Below, piece after piece: positions 47,442-58,035 of a stretch of 64,000 nucleotides of DNA. Position numbers and translations under genes: made by a program. The first letter of the stretch is position 1; the number at the start of each line of letters is the position of its first letter. Below the pieces are notes generated by a model. It was not told the origin of the DNA and searched no databases. It saw only the letters and a program-made list of their open reading frames with translations. Source of the stretch: Gerris lacustris (lineage: Eukaryota > Arthropoda > Insecta > Hemiptera > Gerridae); NCBI GenBank assembly GCA_951217055.1, contig OX578278.1, positions 32,129,105 through 32,193,104 of the forward strand. The letters are read 5' to 3'.

Positions 47442-47445
47442 TTAA

Positions 47446-48704
47446 ACTAGTTATTTTGTTAAGCAGCCTACACTTGGTAATATTGATTAATCCAGATGTG
47501 TCAACAATATTGTCAAACAGGATATCAATATTGCCATATTGCACACTAATTAATAATAGGTTTGTTCCAACCTCCCTATTTGTACCTTCCTTTGCTTCGT
47601 TCGGGAATTGTTTAGAACTGGTTATATGTTCATGCTTTAAAATTGTACTGTAATCAAATCATTGTCTGCTTAGAACAAGTTTGTGACTCTTTTGAACCTT
47701 ATTAAAAACATTCAAGAAAAGCTAAAACCTTCCTGTTGACATGTATGACAATTGACATTACTGAGCATGATGTATGTACTGGTACTTGGTTTTGTCCAAG
47801 GATCGTTTGGACCATAGCGACCGATAAACGATTCTCAAACGATCCATGCTTGGATTGGAACAGTTTGGAGAATGGTACGAAACACTCACAAATTGGGTTG
47901 GAACGGCCATTGTGCATGCCCTGGACTGCTTGGTTGGAACAAACCAATAATTATCAATATTTAATTGACTGTTTATGGTTGTGGAACCTTACCTCAGCTT
48001 GATTGAAGTCCACTGGGTGTTCTGTTTTTCCCAAAAACTGCAGGGCATGAAATACTCAAGAACTTGGGGTGGGGGTATAAACATTATCTGCAGTACATTG
48101 TGAATGCCACGATGTAACTGTCTTCTTTAGATTACGATAGATAGTTCTTAAATTTTTTATTGATAAAAGACATAAAGTTTTAAAATCGGGCCAATGATGT
48201 GCTAAGATGATTATGGAAAACAACAATTTACATGTACTTTGTAAATAATTATTAAAGATTGGTTAAGCTCTAACTGAAGAGAGTTTAAAGTGAAAACTCT
48301 GACATTCAAAGGATTGCTTAATTAGAATTATAAGGGAGCAGATTAAATTTCTAGATGCCAACATAAAACAGGTTTGCTGATACAGGTTATTTAAAATAGT
48401 TTAAAGAAATGCTGTTAAATAATATTAATGAAGTATCAACATGTTAATGCTACATATTATGACAGAGGATCATTTAAATATGATCAAAATTTAACAAATA
48501 TGGTCAACATTTTTGCAAAACCCATTGTAAAATGAGTCAATTTATTGATGATTTAAGGCATGAATATGTCCCTGAGAGGGTTGAAATATATAGCCAAATG
48601 AAGAAGGAAAATATAGTCTACATTTTATGAAAATGAAGAACACAAATCTAAAGTAAAAAAAATCTGCTGACCTTACTTTTTTAAGAAAATTGAAAAATAC
48701 GAAA
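47446..48704. repeat. AT-rich DNA with a dispersed repeat at 47775-47950
   Basis: The stretch 47775-47950 (cagtttggagaatggtac, gatccatgcttgg, tggactgcttgg) is an inverted relative of 24850-25025. The remainder shows no gene. Confidence 0.5.
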
Positions 48705-49650
48705 CAAAAAAATCAATTTTTCCTCATATTGAGTCTTTATATTTCTATTACTTTTTCAGTTATATAACAAATGTTTTGTGACTTTTTCAGATTTTACTGA
48801 CATTATTCTAGATTACAATTTATGTGACCGAGGGGGGAGGGTGCACAAGAAACATTGGGAGGGGGGGGGGGGATATTGTATTTTAGCATATATTTAATTG
48901 AAAAAAGTACATACAAGTTGTGGTTTTGCCCAATTCTTTTTATCCCCCCCCCCCCCCAATGTGACTAGTACCCCCTCTAGGTCACATATATTGGTCTTGG
49001 GGAAGGTCTTGGGGCACATGTATGCACTTGGGAGCCCGCAATACGAATAATGGAATAACCTTAAGTTTCCACTACCTTGAATTGTATTTATAAAAAAGAG
49101 TGGCCTGGTGTCTATTTATATTTTAATACATTTTTAAATTATAAATGCATTTTAAAATTTAAGTAAATTTAATCGGTTCCACGATCTTCACTTGTATTCA
49201 AAGAAAAAAGAGCGGCGAGATGTCTGATTATATGTAAAAAGAAGTTATTAATATATAAACAGATTAAGTCACAGGATAATATAGTTTTAAACAACTGGAA
49301 TAGCCATCAGATGTCAAAGAATATTTGACAATATATGGAGTATAGATTGATTTTTTAGGGTAAAAAGAGTGGGGAAAGTTATATTTATTAAGAAAGAGCC
49401 ACGAGATGCCTATTTGTATTTTAAATGAAATAACCTTATAGTTCCATGACCTTAACTTGTATTTAGAAAGAGTGTCCTGATGTCTAATTATGTTTACAAA
49501 GTATGTTTAAATCATGAAATGCTGCTCCCAAGTGCATACATGTGCCCCAAGACCTTCCCCAAGACCACTGTAATTCTCTAAAATAATTTGAGAAAAAAGT
49601 CACAAAACATTTGTATAACTGAAAAAGCAATAGAAATACTAATTTTCCGA
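48705..49650. mobile_element. Foldback repeat with unequal arms
   Basis: ggtcttggggaaggtcttgg to tgcacttgggagc (about 48992-49034) has an exact inverted partner at 49527-49570. Further out, ttactttttcagttatataa and atgttttgtgactttt (48749-48788) pair with 49590-49645. The left arm has about 200 bp extra, including G-runs and C-runs. The loop holds a degenerate tandem repeat. No ORF. Confidence 0.75.
49056..49500. repeat. Four degenerate ~120-bp units in the foldback loop
   Basis: Units share the order taacctta, ttccatgacctt, acttgtattta, agagtggcctggtgtctatt or variants of these. Diverged and non-coding. Confidence 0.5.
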
Positions 49651-52336
49651 ACTTTAGGTGCATTTTTCCGGGAAAACTGTACATATAAGAGAAATTTTGA
49701 CTTCAGATTCGGATTCAGCAAGTTCAGACAAAAATTTTCTTGGAGCCCGAAAGTTTAGCAGAACAATTAATACCTCTATTATCCTGAGAACTTCATTTCA
49801 ACTCTATTTTAAACCTAGTTTTTTCTATAAGCTTTTATAATATTTGATTTTTATTGTATTGGATTTATTAAATCTTCCAACTCTCTTCTATTTTAATTTG
49901 GTGGAATTTGAATTTAGTCTTGTGTGTCTTAGATTTATTAAAACTAAAATATCATCTTTCTGGACCCTTATCTAAAATTTATTTGATCTTTGCTTCAGAT
50001 TAATTATTCAATGCTTAGTGTACATTTTCTGTATCAATAAATAATATAGAATATGTTATTGTGAAACTCAAAAGAGCAAACTTGGTCAGCTTATTGTCAA
50101 AAAACTGTTTCAATTACTTATTTATTTTTATAAGTTCAGTATTTAACAATAGCTATCTTTTTTTTTTTTTTTTTTTTACAATTAGCTGATCCCATTTACT
50201 TTTTGAATTTTATTTACTATCGAAATAGTATTCCAGAAGAAAGAGAAAAAAATGGTGTTTATGTTACCTCAAGCATTTTACATAACAAGAGAACTATTAA
50301 ATAAGTTTATAGTAAATCAACCTATATTGTGTTGACAAATTTATCTTGTTTAGTTGTGCTCTTATACTGATCTTACAATTTCGAGTTTACTCTGATAGTG
50401 GGGGAAAGTCAAAAAAATGGGGAGGGGAACCTATGAGAGCTCGAAATGTTGAGGTCTAGAACTAAAAGATAGGGCCAACTGGGCAAACAAAAATGTCACT
50501 GGTTGAGTGCCTCTTACAGCCTTCAACATGGTTGTTTGTTTACCTTGTGATTTGGTTTCTCAAACTGCCCATCTTCAACTACTACAACACATCTAAGAGT
50601 TGAAGTGTGTATGAGGCACTTAATAAATTCGTATTATATTTCTATTTAGTTAGATTATCAATTTTCCAGTGTACCTCATTAGTTAGAGCAATCATCTGGA
50701 AAGAAAAATCTGTGGAAAATCAATTTTCAATGAGAGCAGTGGCAAAAAAAAGTAGTAACCTATGATAAAAAAATGTATATAATATCTCCCCATTAGGAAA
50801 GGTCATATAAAAATAAGGCAAAAATACAAAAACATACATCCCTGTGGTCCAATGATATTTCCGGGAGTTGATATAAAAAAAGTCAAATTTTAGGGGCCGT
50901 AACTATGGAGGCCCAAAATAGTTATTTTTCGAAAATTTGAAGTTGGTATCATTTTAAAGGAATTATAAATTGGTTCACAAAGGTATATCGGGTTTCTAAA
51001 ATGGCGGCCATTTTACCCCAAAAAAGAACCAAATAAGTGTATACCTAAAATATATACTAAAGGATAATATTACCTATATGTACATCTTCTCAAAATTGCA
51101 ATTTTTATTATACATATTTTAGTGTTAAAAAAAATTAAATATATTGGTGATTGATTTATGACCGAAGAAACCCTTTTAGTAACTTGTTGGCAAGTACTAC
51201 CTACTTGACGGAATTTTTTCCCACAAAAATGATGATCAATTAAGACTGAGCTATGAAGAATTAATTTTGATTAAAATCATTATTTATCTAGAATGAGTTT
51301 TTTCACTCACGGTCATCCTTTTTTTAAGGCTTGTATCCCCTCACTTAAGGTTTTTTAACTACACCTATGCTACCCCCCTTCATTTGCAGAGAATTTGCAC
51401 ATGTGCACCCCCTCCCCACCCCAAATCAAAATCTGGCTATGCCCATGGCGATTAGACTATTTTACTAGCTCCTAGATGGAGAGTTCCAGCCACTTCACAC
51501 ATCATACCACTAGACAATGTACTGAGATTTTTAGAACTAACATAATATTAACCTCACAAAGATAAGATGATCTTATTTTAACGAGGCTACTGTTCCAAAC
51601 AAGTGTGAACGACTTAAGAGGCACTACCAAAAAACAGTACGTTAATCTACTCTACTGTCGCTTGTGCTGGAAATTAAGCTAGTGTACTACTAAGTGTAAA
51701 CAAGAGTGTTTATTAATGCATGAAAGATTTAGGGTTATCTGTAGCCTGGAGCTCTGTCAACAGGTTGTTTGGCTGTCAGGTCAATAGGTTTAGTGTAGGT
51801 CAGGTTTATGGACATCTTGTGAAGGGATAGTTATAGCCACATAAAAGTACTTAAACCTCCTGAACATTGTCTGAATAAAGGGCTCTGTTCACATGTTCAG
51901 ACATGTTATATAACCCAGTCCATATGCTGTCCAACTGACTATCTATGACGGTTTGATTTAATAAACAAGTTGTCAAACCTGAAGCGTGGTGCTTGCGATT
52001 TTAAGTCCAGCCCTTATACAAGACCCCCCCCCCTCTACCATATCTGTAGCTCTTCCATTTTATACAACATTTCATTATGTACAGGTTGGCTTCTGAGTAA
52101 ATCGCCCATACTTAGCAGATTTTAATTCACTTATCAAATGATTTTATGGTATTAACAAAATTTTGGACTTTTGAAAGATAAATCATAACTCAGACTGTAA
52201 TAATAGGTCTGAAGTATTCAACAGGTACTACAATTTTTACAAAACCAGTGAATGATTACTGCAAGGAGGGGGGATTTTTTTTTTTTTTTTAACAATTTAA
52301 AAAAAACAATTTTTTATCTCATATCGTTAATTTGTA
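49651..52336. other. Intergenic DNA with repeat fragments
   Basis: No supported gene. Contains a poly-T tract (50158-50178), a half-site of the intron-5 palindromic MITE (50390-50460) and a phrase with aaaatggcggccattttacc (50998-51017). The text near 51360-51450 (catttgcagagaatttgcac, ctggctatgcccatgg) looks like an interspersed repeat edge. Confidence 0.5.
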
Positions 52337-52506
52337 CATTTTTTAAGAGCACTTGTCTTGATTACCAAAACAATGTTATCTTTCTATACTTGATTCTCAG
52401 TATAATATTGAAAGAATCAAAGCAAATTAATTGAATCCATATTTTTATTTGTTCCATAGGAAATACATTAATACTACTGTCATCTTAATAATCAAGAAAG
52501 TTCCTT

Positions 52507-52860
52507 TTATTTCTCTTTACTGCGGTTATTGAATTGGTGGTAATAGTACATTAAGCGTCGAGTGCGGAAAGTAGCATTTTGCATGCGAGTGTGGAGTTTG
52601 CACCCGAGCGACAGCGAGGGTAGTAAAACCTCACGAGCAATGCAAAATGCCGTTTTCGCACGAGTTGCGTACCGTACTTTATCTACGATTGTTAGATTTA
52701 AATAATAAATACAGAAAAAAATAAACTTTCTGTATGTAAGTTCGTATCTCTCTCTTGATAAAGATGGCATTTATTCTTGAGTTGTATTTTTTGCCAAATT
52801 AATTATTTCGGGAGGAGTATTATTCTCCACATTTTCGTCAAAGTCACTTGATTCTCTTAT
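52507..52860 (-). pseudogene. Broken ORF of hairpin element copy 2
   Basis: The minus strand repeats the protein of copy 1 (DENVENNTPPEIINLAKNTT, then SLSRERYELTYRKF). The initiator ATG is changed to ATA, and an in-frame TAA lies just before the MPSLSRERY segment. Reading past the conserved segment runs through the element tail to 52507. Non-functional as a gene; the matching position in copy 1 is 12859-13047. Confidence 0.5.
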
Positions 52861-53642
52861 TGCTTTTCACTAAAAACTCGATATAAACAGTTATTTTACT
52901 ACGTTTTTATTAGCTTGATTTCTTGTTTGTTTGTTTGTTTGTTTGTCCGGTACAAATCTAGCAATCGATTTCTAACTAACTTCCCGAATAGCTAGACATT
53001 TGAAACTTTTAGCATAGCTCAGAACACGATGACAATGCATTATTTTAATACTTTTAGCCAGCTTTCAGCAGAATTTAATTTGTTTTCAGCAAATTTTGCT
53101 GTGCGGAAAGTTAGTTCGGAAAAAATCCGCGTTATTTTATTTGTTTTGCCATATCTAATATTTACGCAATCTTCATTTTGACGGGTCTCAAATTTGTGAT
53201 ATATAAACATTGAATGACAGCAAAACAGGAAATATCGATTATATTATATCAGCTCTCTGGATGGTTGTCATTTATGTGAAGTAAATAAATTCGGAACTAT
53301 TTTTTTTCACTAACATTATATATTATATAACAATAACAATTATATTATCAACATTACATACGATTCAACAGAAAATTTAAAAACGTAGTATATAAAAAGT
53401 TCTTTTTATCTTGAAATTATTAATAAAAGAACTGCAAATTAGTTTTGTTAAATGTAAACAAACTCGCTAATCGTGCGTAAAGCTGAAGAATTCCTCTTCT
53501 TTACCGCGCTAGCGTGGTAAAGAAGAGGAATTATTTAGAACTATGAGACGCGCATGCGCAATGAATACAAGTACGTAAATAATCACTTTCTTCGCATCTA
53601 AACAAAGATATAATGTTTATATTTCGTATCAATGGTAGATAA
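52541..53642 (-). mobile_element. Hairpin-plus-ORF element, copy 2, with TAA flanks and an empty-site paralogue
   Basis: The body (52544-53639) is the reverse-strand relative of 12612-13157. It keeps a 17-bp-arm hairpin (53489-53532, core gcgctagcg) and a gtacgcaactcgtgcgaaaa block. About 510 bp absent from copy 1 lie at 52905-53425, including a (GTTT)n run; this is either an insertion here or a deletion there. TAA occurs at both edges (52541-52543, 53640-53642). The duplicated flank at 54866-55105 reads straight across with a single TAA (55071-55073). There are no terminal inverted repeats. Confidence 0.65.
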
Positions 53643-53671
53643 ACAGAATATAATCTGTTTTATCATAAAAA

Positions 53672-54278
53672 AAATCGGTCCGAGACAACTCAACAAACTT
53701 TCTCATATACGAGTTCAGAATTACTTAGCCCAGTGTTTTCCAATTATTAGTTTACGTATGTACATTTAATTATTATTAAACATTTCATCAAAATTTATCA
53801 TAAAAATAACTTCTCCCCGGCGGGGGATCGAACCCGGGCTCTCTCCGACCACGTATTAAGCTATTTTTTCAAGAACTATATTTTTCCCGGGGAAATGGCC
53901 TATATCGTTAGATTCGTTTTTAAATGGACTTCATTTTAGAATTTTTTAATCAAATCGTCGGAACCGTTTTCGAGAAATAATTTTTTTTCACGTTTTATCA
54001 AAGTTTTTAGGGGGTAGCGCCCCCACATTTGGAGCAAAATCCATTTATCAATTTCGCCTCAGGGTATGATTTTTCTGATCATGTATGCCAAATTTCGTCA
54101 AAATCGGCCCAGTAGTTTAGGCTCCAGGAGTCTGCACAGATGACAGACAAACGATAGACAACTGACATTTTTTAAAAAACTATTTTGGACTCAGGGGACC
54201 TCAAAACGTGTAAATCCATCAAAATCGAATTTTCGCGCCATCACAATACTTTCTCTTTATATGAGAAAGTAAAAAATA
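53672..54278 (+). repeat. Dispersed family F, full copy with tRNA-like core and 3' hairpin
   Basis: Begins aaatcggtccgagacaactc and ends with the hairpin actttctc-tttatat-gagaaagt followed by aaaaaa. Over about 600 bp it matches 57423-58035 with small changes. The complement of 53814-53893 folds as a tRNA-like unit (separate entry). The outer words actttctcatata and tatatgagaaagt are also inverted to each other. No protein is encoded. Confidence 0.85.
53814..53893 (-). ncRNA. tRNA-like unit inside family F, copy 1 (not a functional tRNA)
   Basis: On the minus strand, TCCCCGG at the 5' end pairs perfectly with CCGGGGA at the 3' end as a 7-bp acceptor stem, 80 nt apart. The T-arm has ccgggttcgatcccccg with a good B box (ggttcgatccc). 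The D-arm and A box are poor, and no clear anticodon stem forms. This is a tRNA-derived SINE-type internal promoter remnant. Confidence 0.5.
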
Positions 54279-54639
54279 CCATACATTGATTAATTAATGG
54301 TAATTTTTTTTTTTGGTTGTAGTTTTAGTCCCGTTCAACAGCTCATTAGGTCATTACAGGATCATAATTAATGGTAATTATTATTAAATTAATGGTAATG
54401 ATAGGTATGTAAAGTTAAGTGAATATCTCGATATACCATTACCATTTTTGTTTTTGTCAACTTTTAGTATAGCTAATAAACAGTAAAGCTTGAAACTTGC
54501 CTAGTTAATAGCCTTATTTATAAAAGTTAATTGGAACTAATAATCCACTATATATTTGTTCAAATAAACTAAGTGTTTTTTTTACCGATTTCAGAAACAT
54601 GAAACAATCATAAGAACTATTAGAAAAACAGAAGCATAA

Positions 54640-55255
54640 CCTAATGTTTGTCAGCAACTTAATAAAAATTGAATTACTAAATATCTGTAACACTAGTAAA
54701 ACTTGAATAACTAAATTTCTGTCATCATTTGTAAAACTCAAATAACTAAGTGGGTGTCTACATTTGTAAAACTGAAATAAATGTCTGTCAAGATATGCAA
54801 ACTTGAATAACTAAATGTTTGTCAACATTTGTAAAACTCAAATAACTAAATGTCTTTTAGCATTTTTTAAGAACACTATTGTCTTGATTTCCAGAACAAT
54901 GTTCTCTTTCTATATTTGATTCTCAGTATACTTAATACTGAAAGAATCAAAGCAAATAAATTGAATCCATATTTTTATTTGTTCCATAGGAAATACATTA
55001 ATATTACTGTCATCTTAATAATCAAGAAAGTTCCTTTTATTTCCCTTTACAGCGGTTATTGAGTTGGTGGTAAACAGAATAGAATATGATCTGTTTTATC
55101 ATAAAAACTTGAAAAAATTAACATTTTTGTAAAACTCAAATTACTAAATGTCTTTCAGCATTTGCAAACTTGAATAACTTAATTTTGCCAACATTTGCAA
55201 ACTTGAATAACTAAATTTCTGTTTGCATTTGTAAAAATTAAGTAACTAAAAATCA
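54640..55255. repeat. ~34-bp degenerate minisatellite interrupted by a 240-bp block
   Basis: Units of the type gtaaaactcaaataactaaa plus tgtctgtcaacattt run from about 54660 to 54865 and again from 55106 to 55255. The interrupting block (54866-55105) is the empty-site paralogue of the flanks of 52541-53642. Confidence 0.75.
54866..55105 (+). repeat. Paralogue of the 52337-52540/53640-53670 flanks, lacking the element
   Basis: Roughly 90% identical by eye to the left flank (ttgattctcagtata, gaatcaaagcaaat, gtcatcttaataatcaagaa). It then passes directly from gagttggtgg to taaacagaat and ctgttttatcataaaa, which in the other copy lie beyond the 1.1-kb element. Confidence 0.8.
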
Positions 55256-55439
55256 TACAGTAGAACTTCTCTTTTATTAATAAAAACTTCTGAATAGCTA
55301 ACAGTTGTTTAAATTCTTTTACATTTTATGTCACTCATATAGAGCAAAGAAGTATCTAAAAAGCAAGCGTTTCTCCATACGGACATGGACAATGGACACC
55401 TTAATTTCAATAATTATTCTACAAGAGACAGTAGGCCTA

Positions 55440-55725
55440 GTTTTTAGGGTCCGTAGGCAAAACCTAGGACCCTTGTAACTTCCTGCGTTTGTCTGTCTGT
55501 CTCTGTCACGAGATTGTTAACGCTCCTGTATCTCCGAAAGTACGTAACACAAAAATTTGAAACTTTGCAGTAATGCAGTTATAACTGAGGGAAAATCCAG
55601 GGAAGCATAAAGAAACAAAGGGTAAGTTTAGAAGAGGGTTGAACATATTTTTAACGGGAATGTGTCATTGGGGGTGTTAAATGAAAGAGGAGAACGCCTC
55701 CTTGGGTACAAATATATATTTTGGT
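55440..55725 (+). repeat. Dispersed repeat starting 'gggtccgtaggc'
   Basis: The words gtccgtaggcaaaacc, aacttcctgcgttt, gtgttaaatgaaagagg and atatattttggtttcg recur in part at 2571-2640 and 37200-37330. Non-coding. A short ctgtctgtctctgtc run is included. Confidence 0.55.
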
Positions 55726-55867
55726 TTCGTTTCTGCACCAATTCATCTTTGCGTCAGTCCTTAGAAATGATGATTTTCGTGGCCAACATCTAACAATTTA
55801 CCAAATCAACAAAAAAATCGGGTACAGGGTACCTTGGAACTTTTCCTCACTTCAGAGGCCACTAAAG

Positions 55868-55945
55868 TGCCTCTCCTGCTGCGAAGCAGCAGGAGGAAGC
55901 AGCATTGGACGTGGTCAGTACTTAGATGGGTGACCGTTCTGAACA
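55868..55945 (+). ncRNA. 5S rRNA-like segment with an adjoining perfect hairpin
   Basis: 55898-55945 (agcagcattggacgtggtca, gtacttagatgggtgaccg) matches the internal control region of animal 5S rRNA, including the box C-type gtacttagatggg. Immediately before it, ctcctgctgc-gaa-gcagcaggag (55872-55894) is a perfect 10-bp hairpin. The 5' half and 3' end of 5S rRNA are absent, so it is a 5S-derived SINE fragment or pseudogene, not a working gene. Confidence 0.6.
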
Positions 55946-56023
55946 AACTGATTTATTATCATTCTTCAAAAAAACCTTATTTTTAATACCTATATTTTAT
56001 TTAACTAGGCATCGCGTGGCTCT

Positions 56024-56674
56024 ATCATTGAAGCGAGCGTATAGTAATAAATATGTATTGAATATTGAAAAAATAGATAATCATGAATCATGATGAGTTG
56101 ATAGATAATGGGTATAGTAGTAGTGCAGCGGCTAGTAGTAAGGGAACCACCCCGCATTCTTACTATTCCTCTAACCAAACATCTTCATTTCAATATTTAT
56201 GATTTGTATCTCTTTGCTACAAAAAAACTACTGCATGTATCAAATTGAAATTTTGCATGCCTGTTTCAATAGTGCATCAGATGGTGTCTATGAAGTTTTA
56301 TTAAAATCGTTACGTTAGAACGTAAGATATCGGTAAAAAGGTTGTTTTCTCTATTTTAAACGTTTAGGTCCGCTTTAATAGTTTTAGCGATCTTTATTAA
56401 TTCATAGCAGTGTCACTGTTGGTTTTACTAAAAAATGTTATTTGAAAAAAATGTTCGTTTCATCGAATAGATGATGAAAGAATTTTTTCCCGTCCTGAAA
56501 TTCCAATTTAATTTTTGAACCTCTCGTTTACGCGAGCGTTGCGCGCGAACTCTTGGACGAATCACGCTGTCCAACGAACTTAGCCTGAGTATTAGTAAGA
56601 GGATCATGCATACCAAATTTCAACTAAATCGGTCAACTTTTACTCAAGTTATCGTCACACGCGTGAACGTTACT

Positions 56675-56750
<76 letters not shown>

Positions 56751-56795
56751 GCATAGTTTGTTGAATGTAAGAAGCTCGCTTACGCTCGCTTCAAT
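56024..56795 (+). repeat. Dispersed family E copy with CAGA microsatellite
   Basis: The ends ttgaagcgagcg (56029) and cgctcgcttcaa (56781) are inverted. The interior matches 61840-62400: ttctctattttaaacgttta, cccgtcctgaaattcc, gtttacgcgagcgttg, gtccaacgaact, ttactcaagttatcgtcac. It then ends in (CAGA)n at 56674-56746. The minus ORF full of Leu-Ser-Val-Cys repeats is the complement of this run. Confidence 0.7.
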
Positions 56796-56879
56796 TATTT
56801 GAAGTTTGGCGGTATTTTGACAGATGTAAACAAACTTTGACGTCATCAAAATTATCGCACTAATAAACAATTATATTAG

Positions 56880-57416
56880 CTTATAACTTTTAAACTAATA
56901 AATGGAATTTCATCGGGGTTTTTTATATTTGTTCCTTAATTTTTTCCGGTTCCAACGATATGCTATACGTCAAAAACCTATTTATACTTTCGGTATTATT
57001 AACCGTCAAAGTTTAAAAAATCAAAAATTGATTACTTCAAAATGGCGGCCAATATCAAAATGAAATTTGGTGGGCTTGTTTGTCATACAGAGAGGTATAT
57101 TCGTGCCAAATTTCAACTCGATTAGGACCATTGTCGATTTATTACGATTTTTTAAAATTTTTGCAGACTCAACAAACTGGGTTCAAGATGGCAGAAAGAT
57201 TTGATTTGTAGTGATTTGATTTCAACTCTCTAGGTTAAATACCTTGGGCGCTACGATGATAACACACACACATACATACATAAATACAGACGTCATGCTG
57301 AAAACCACTCAGGAGGTCTTAAAAACAACCAAAACGGATAATTCCGTTGAAATCTCGAAAAACATTTTTTGGTAAAAACAGTACTTTTCCTACTATAGGT
57401 AGTGAGGAAAAGTAAA
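56880..57416 (+). repeat. Dispersed family G ending in a hairpin
   Basis: Non-coding, with motifs such as aaaatggcggccaat and gtgccaaatttcaactcga. It ends in the hairpin tacttttcct-actataggtagtg-aggaaaagta plus A-rich tail. The next element (family F) begins directly in that tail. The 5' border is uncertain. Confidence 0.55.
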
Positions 57417-57422
57417 AAAACA

Positions 57423-58035
57423 AAAATCGGTCCGAGACAACTCAGACAAACTTTCTCATATATGAGTTCATAATTACTTAGCCCAGTGTTTCCACTTATT
57501 AGTTTTCAAATGTACATTTAAATATTATTGAACATTTCATCAAAATTTATCATAAAAATAACTTCTCCTGGGCGGGGAATCGAACCCGGGCTCTCTCCAT
57601 CCGCGTTTTAAGCTAATTTCTCAGGAACTAGATTTTTCCCGGGAAAACGGCTTATATCGTTGGATTTGTATTCAAATGGACTACATTTTAGAATTTTTTA
57701 ATCAAAATCGTCGGAACCGTTTTCGAGAAATAATTTTTTTTCAGGTTTTTTCAGAGTTTTTGGGGGATGGCGCCCCCAAAATTAGAGCTAAAATTCATTT
57801 CTCGATTTCGCCTCGGGGTATGATTTTTCTGAACATGTATGCCAAATTTCGTCAAAATCGGCCCAGTAGTTTAGGCTCCAGGCGTCTGCACAGACGACAG
57901 ACGACAGACAGGCAGACATTTTTTAAAAACCACTTTTTTGGACTCAGGGGACCTCAAAACGTGTAAATCCATCAAAATCTCAAAATCGAATTTTCGCGCC
58001 ATCACAATACTTTCTCTTTATATGAGAAAGTAAAA
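57423..58035 (+). repeat. Dispersed family F, second full copy
   Basis: Same layout as 53672-54278. The tRNA-like unit lies at 57566-57644 on the minus strand, with acceptor TCCCGGG facing CCCAGGA (one mismatch) and B box ggttcgattcc. The 3' hairpin is actttctctttatatgagaa plus agt. The 96-codon ORF at 57676-57966 runs only through repeat text and is not a gene. Confidence 0.85.

Noticed and set aside
53814..53893. Functional tRNA gene
   Set aside because: The acceptor and T-arm pair well, but the D-arm and anticodon stem do not form and the unit sits inside a dispersed repeat present in at least two copies.
55898..55945. Functional 5S rRNA gene
   Set aside because: Only the control-region portion is present; the 5' half and 3' stem are missing.
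56670..56870. Leu-Ser-Val-Cys repeat protein on the minus strand
   Set aside because: Complement of the (CAGA)n microsatellite.
57676..57966. 96-codon ORF inside family F copy 2
   Set aside because: The same reading is broken in copy 1 (53.9-54.2 kb), and the text is mostly non-coding repeat motifs such as cagacgacagacgacag.
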